A stretch of DNA of 7,778 nucleotides, taken from the NCBI GenBank assembly GCA_025774425.1, contig JALGWA010000046.1, positions 1 through 7,778 of the forward strand, given 5' to 3'. This DNA is from a bacterium (lineage in GTDB: Bacteria > Arandabacterota > Arandabacteria > Arandabacterales > JALGWA01). The notes beneath the pieces are model-generated. The model was not told where the DNA came from. It saw nothing but the letters and a program-made list of their open reading frames with translations, and made no database searches. A program made the position numbers and the translations under genes. This document shows, in pieces, positions 7,412 through 7,778 of this stretch; position 1 is the first letter of the stretch, and each line of letters starts with the position of its first letter.

Positions 7412-7467
7412 GGCCGCGTGACCCGGTCCGGAGCGGCGTCCGGACGCCGCGCACGGGCCGGCCTTTT
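7412..7467 (+). terminator. Compound hairpin and T-run closing the operon
   Basis: The structure starts 4 bases after the TGA at 7406-7408. An inner perfect palindrome at 7433-7450 forms a 7-pair stem with a CCGG loop. An outer arm GGCC-(G)-CGTG at 7412-7420 pairs with CACGGGCC at 7452-7459, with one bulged base. GGCC and TTTTG follow at 7460-7468. Two nested stems followed by a T-run suggest rho-independent termination, though the T-run is only four bases. Confidence 0.55.
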
Positions 7468-7474
7468 GTGTGCT

Positions 7475-7489
7475 GCACGCGGGGCGTGC
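7475..7489 (+). other. Small hairpin in the leader of the DUF4438 gene
   Basis: GCACGC-GGG-GCGTGC is a perfect 6-pair stem with a 3-base loop, 31 bases before the ATG at 7521. No T-run follows. It could be a leader structure, a remnant of termination, or chance in GC-rich sequence. The stretch 7468-7520 otherwise shows only the ribosome binding site and no clear promoter. Confidence 0.3.
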
Positions 7490-7520
7490 GGAGTCGGCGC
7501 CGGCCGGAGGAAGGATCGCC

Positions 7521-7778
7521 ATGAAGACCAACAGCGATGACCTCGTGATGCTCTCGGTCACGGGACAGGTCTCGAGCCCCATGATGGCTGCGAGTGGCTA
7601 CCGCATAGCCGGCAACACCGGCGCTCCGGTGATTCTGCCGGGCGTCGGCGGCATCACCTACAATGTCAGGGTGGGTGACTCGGCCTGCGGCTGGGTCGCC
7701 GACCATGTCGAACCCGGGGTCAGCGTGAAGAATCCCAGTCCCGGCGAGGGAAACCGCAGCGCCAACCAGGCACTCAAC
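7521..7778 (+). CDS. DUF4438-family protein, N-terminal 86 residues (3' end missing)
   Basis: GGAGGAAGGA at 7506-7515 precedes the ATG at 7521, and the frame stays open to the window edge, giving 86 residues. There is no signal peptide, so the product is probably cytoplasmic, unlike everything upstream. The sequence reads MKTN at the start, then Y27-R, and a dense block I38-L-P-G-x-G-G-I-T-Y-N48, V51-G-D53, G57-W, D61-H-V-E-P-G-V-S-V-K-N71, and a final N82-x-A-L-N86. I recognise this block as typical of DUF4438, a family found in Thermotoga and other bacteria whose function is not established. The recognition is from memory of the family, not a search. The gene sits after a terminator and probably belongs to a separate transcription unit. 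Confidence 0.8.
   Translation, partial: MKTNSDDLVMLSVTGQVSSPMMAASGYRIAGNTGAPVILPGVGGITYNVRVGDSACGWVADHVEPGVSVKNPSPGEGNRSANQALN

Noticed and set aside
5855..7582. 575-codon antisense open frame spanning the end of one gene, all of the next and the start of the DUF4438 gene
   Set aside because: It runs through two intergenic regions, a terminator and three supported genes, and has no recognisable motif.
1..7778. tRNA, rRNA, CRISPR array, insertion sequence or phage genes
   Set aside because: The intergenic stretches are short (212, 21, 41 and 112 bases) and hold only the promoter, hairpins and ribosome binding sites described; no spaced direct repeats, transposase or integrase motifs were seen.

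Overview
The window is GC-rich and tightly packed, and every supportable gene lies on the + strand. It carries four long genes for exported proteins plus the start of a fifth, unrelated gene. The style of the exported proteins points to an uncultured FCB-superphylum bacterium of the Eisenbacteria / Krumholzibacteria / Latescibacteria kind: chains of Ig-like modules, FlgD-like or type IX-style C-terminal sorting domains ending in ...VVR, and lipoproteins with W-x-G-x-D-x-D-G repeats. The phylum assignment is inference; there is no rRNA or ribosomal protein to anchor it.

Layout. (1) 1-1968: the 3' part of a gene for a large, cysteine-rich secreted protein. It has Ig-like modules, a Rossmann/GATase-like domain and a FlgD-like sorting domain. 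It is followed by a strong intrinsic terminator at 1995-2026. (2) 2078-2107: a good sigma70-type promoter with a short dyad just downstream. (3) 2181-3773, 3795-5954 and 5996-7408: a likely three-gene operon with gaps of 21 and 41 bp. It encodes two paralogous lipoproteins and one signal-peptide protein with its own FlgD-like sorting domain, and closes with a compound hairpin and T-run at 7412-7467. (4) 7521 to the end: the first 86 codons of a DUF4438-family gene with its own ribosome binding site.

How they may work together. The two lipoproteins are built from the same Ig-like module and align without gaps over residues 27-70, so they look like a tandem duplication that then diverged. The second acquired, or kept, a C-terminal Rossmann/GATase-like domain that also occurs in the upstream gene on a differently anchored protein. 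The third operon gene carries two G-[F/I]-Y-T-G modules and a sorting tag. The simplest reading is a set of outer-membrane or cell-surface proteins, two lipid-anchored and one exported through a sorting system. No enzyme activity can be assigned to any of them. No RNA genes, CRISPR arrays, insertion sequences or phage genes are visible.
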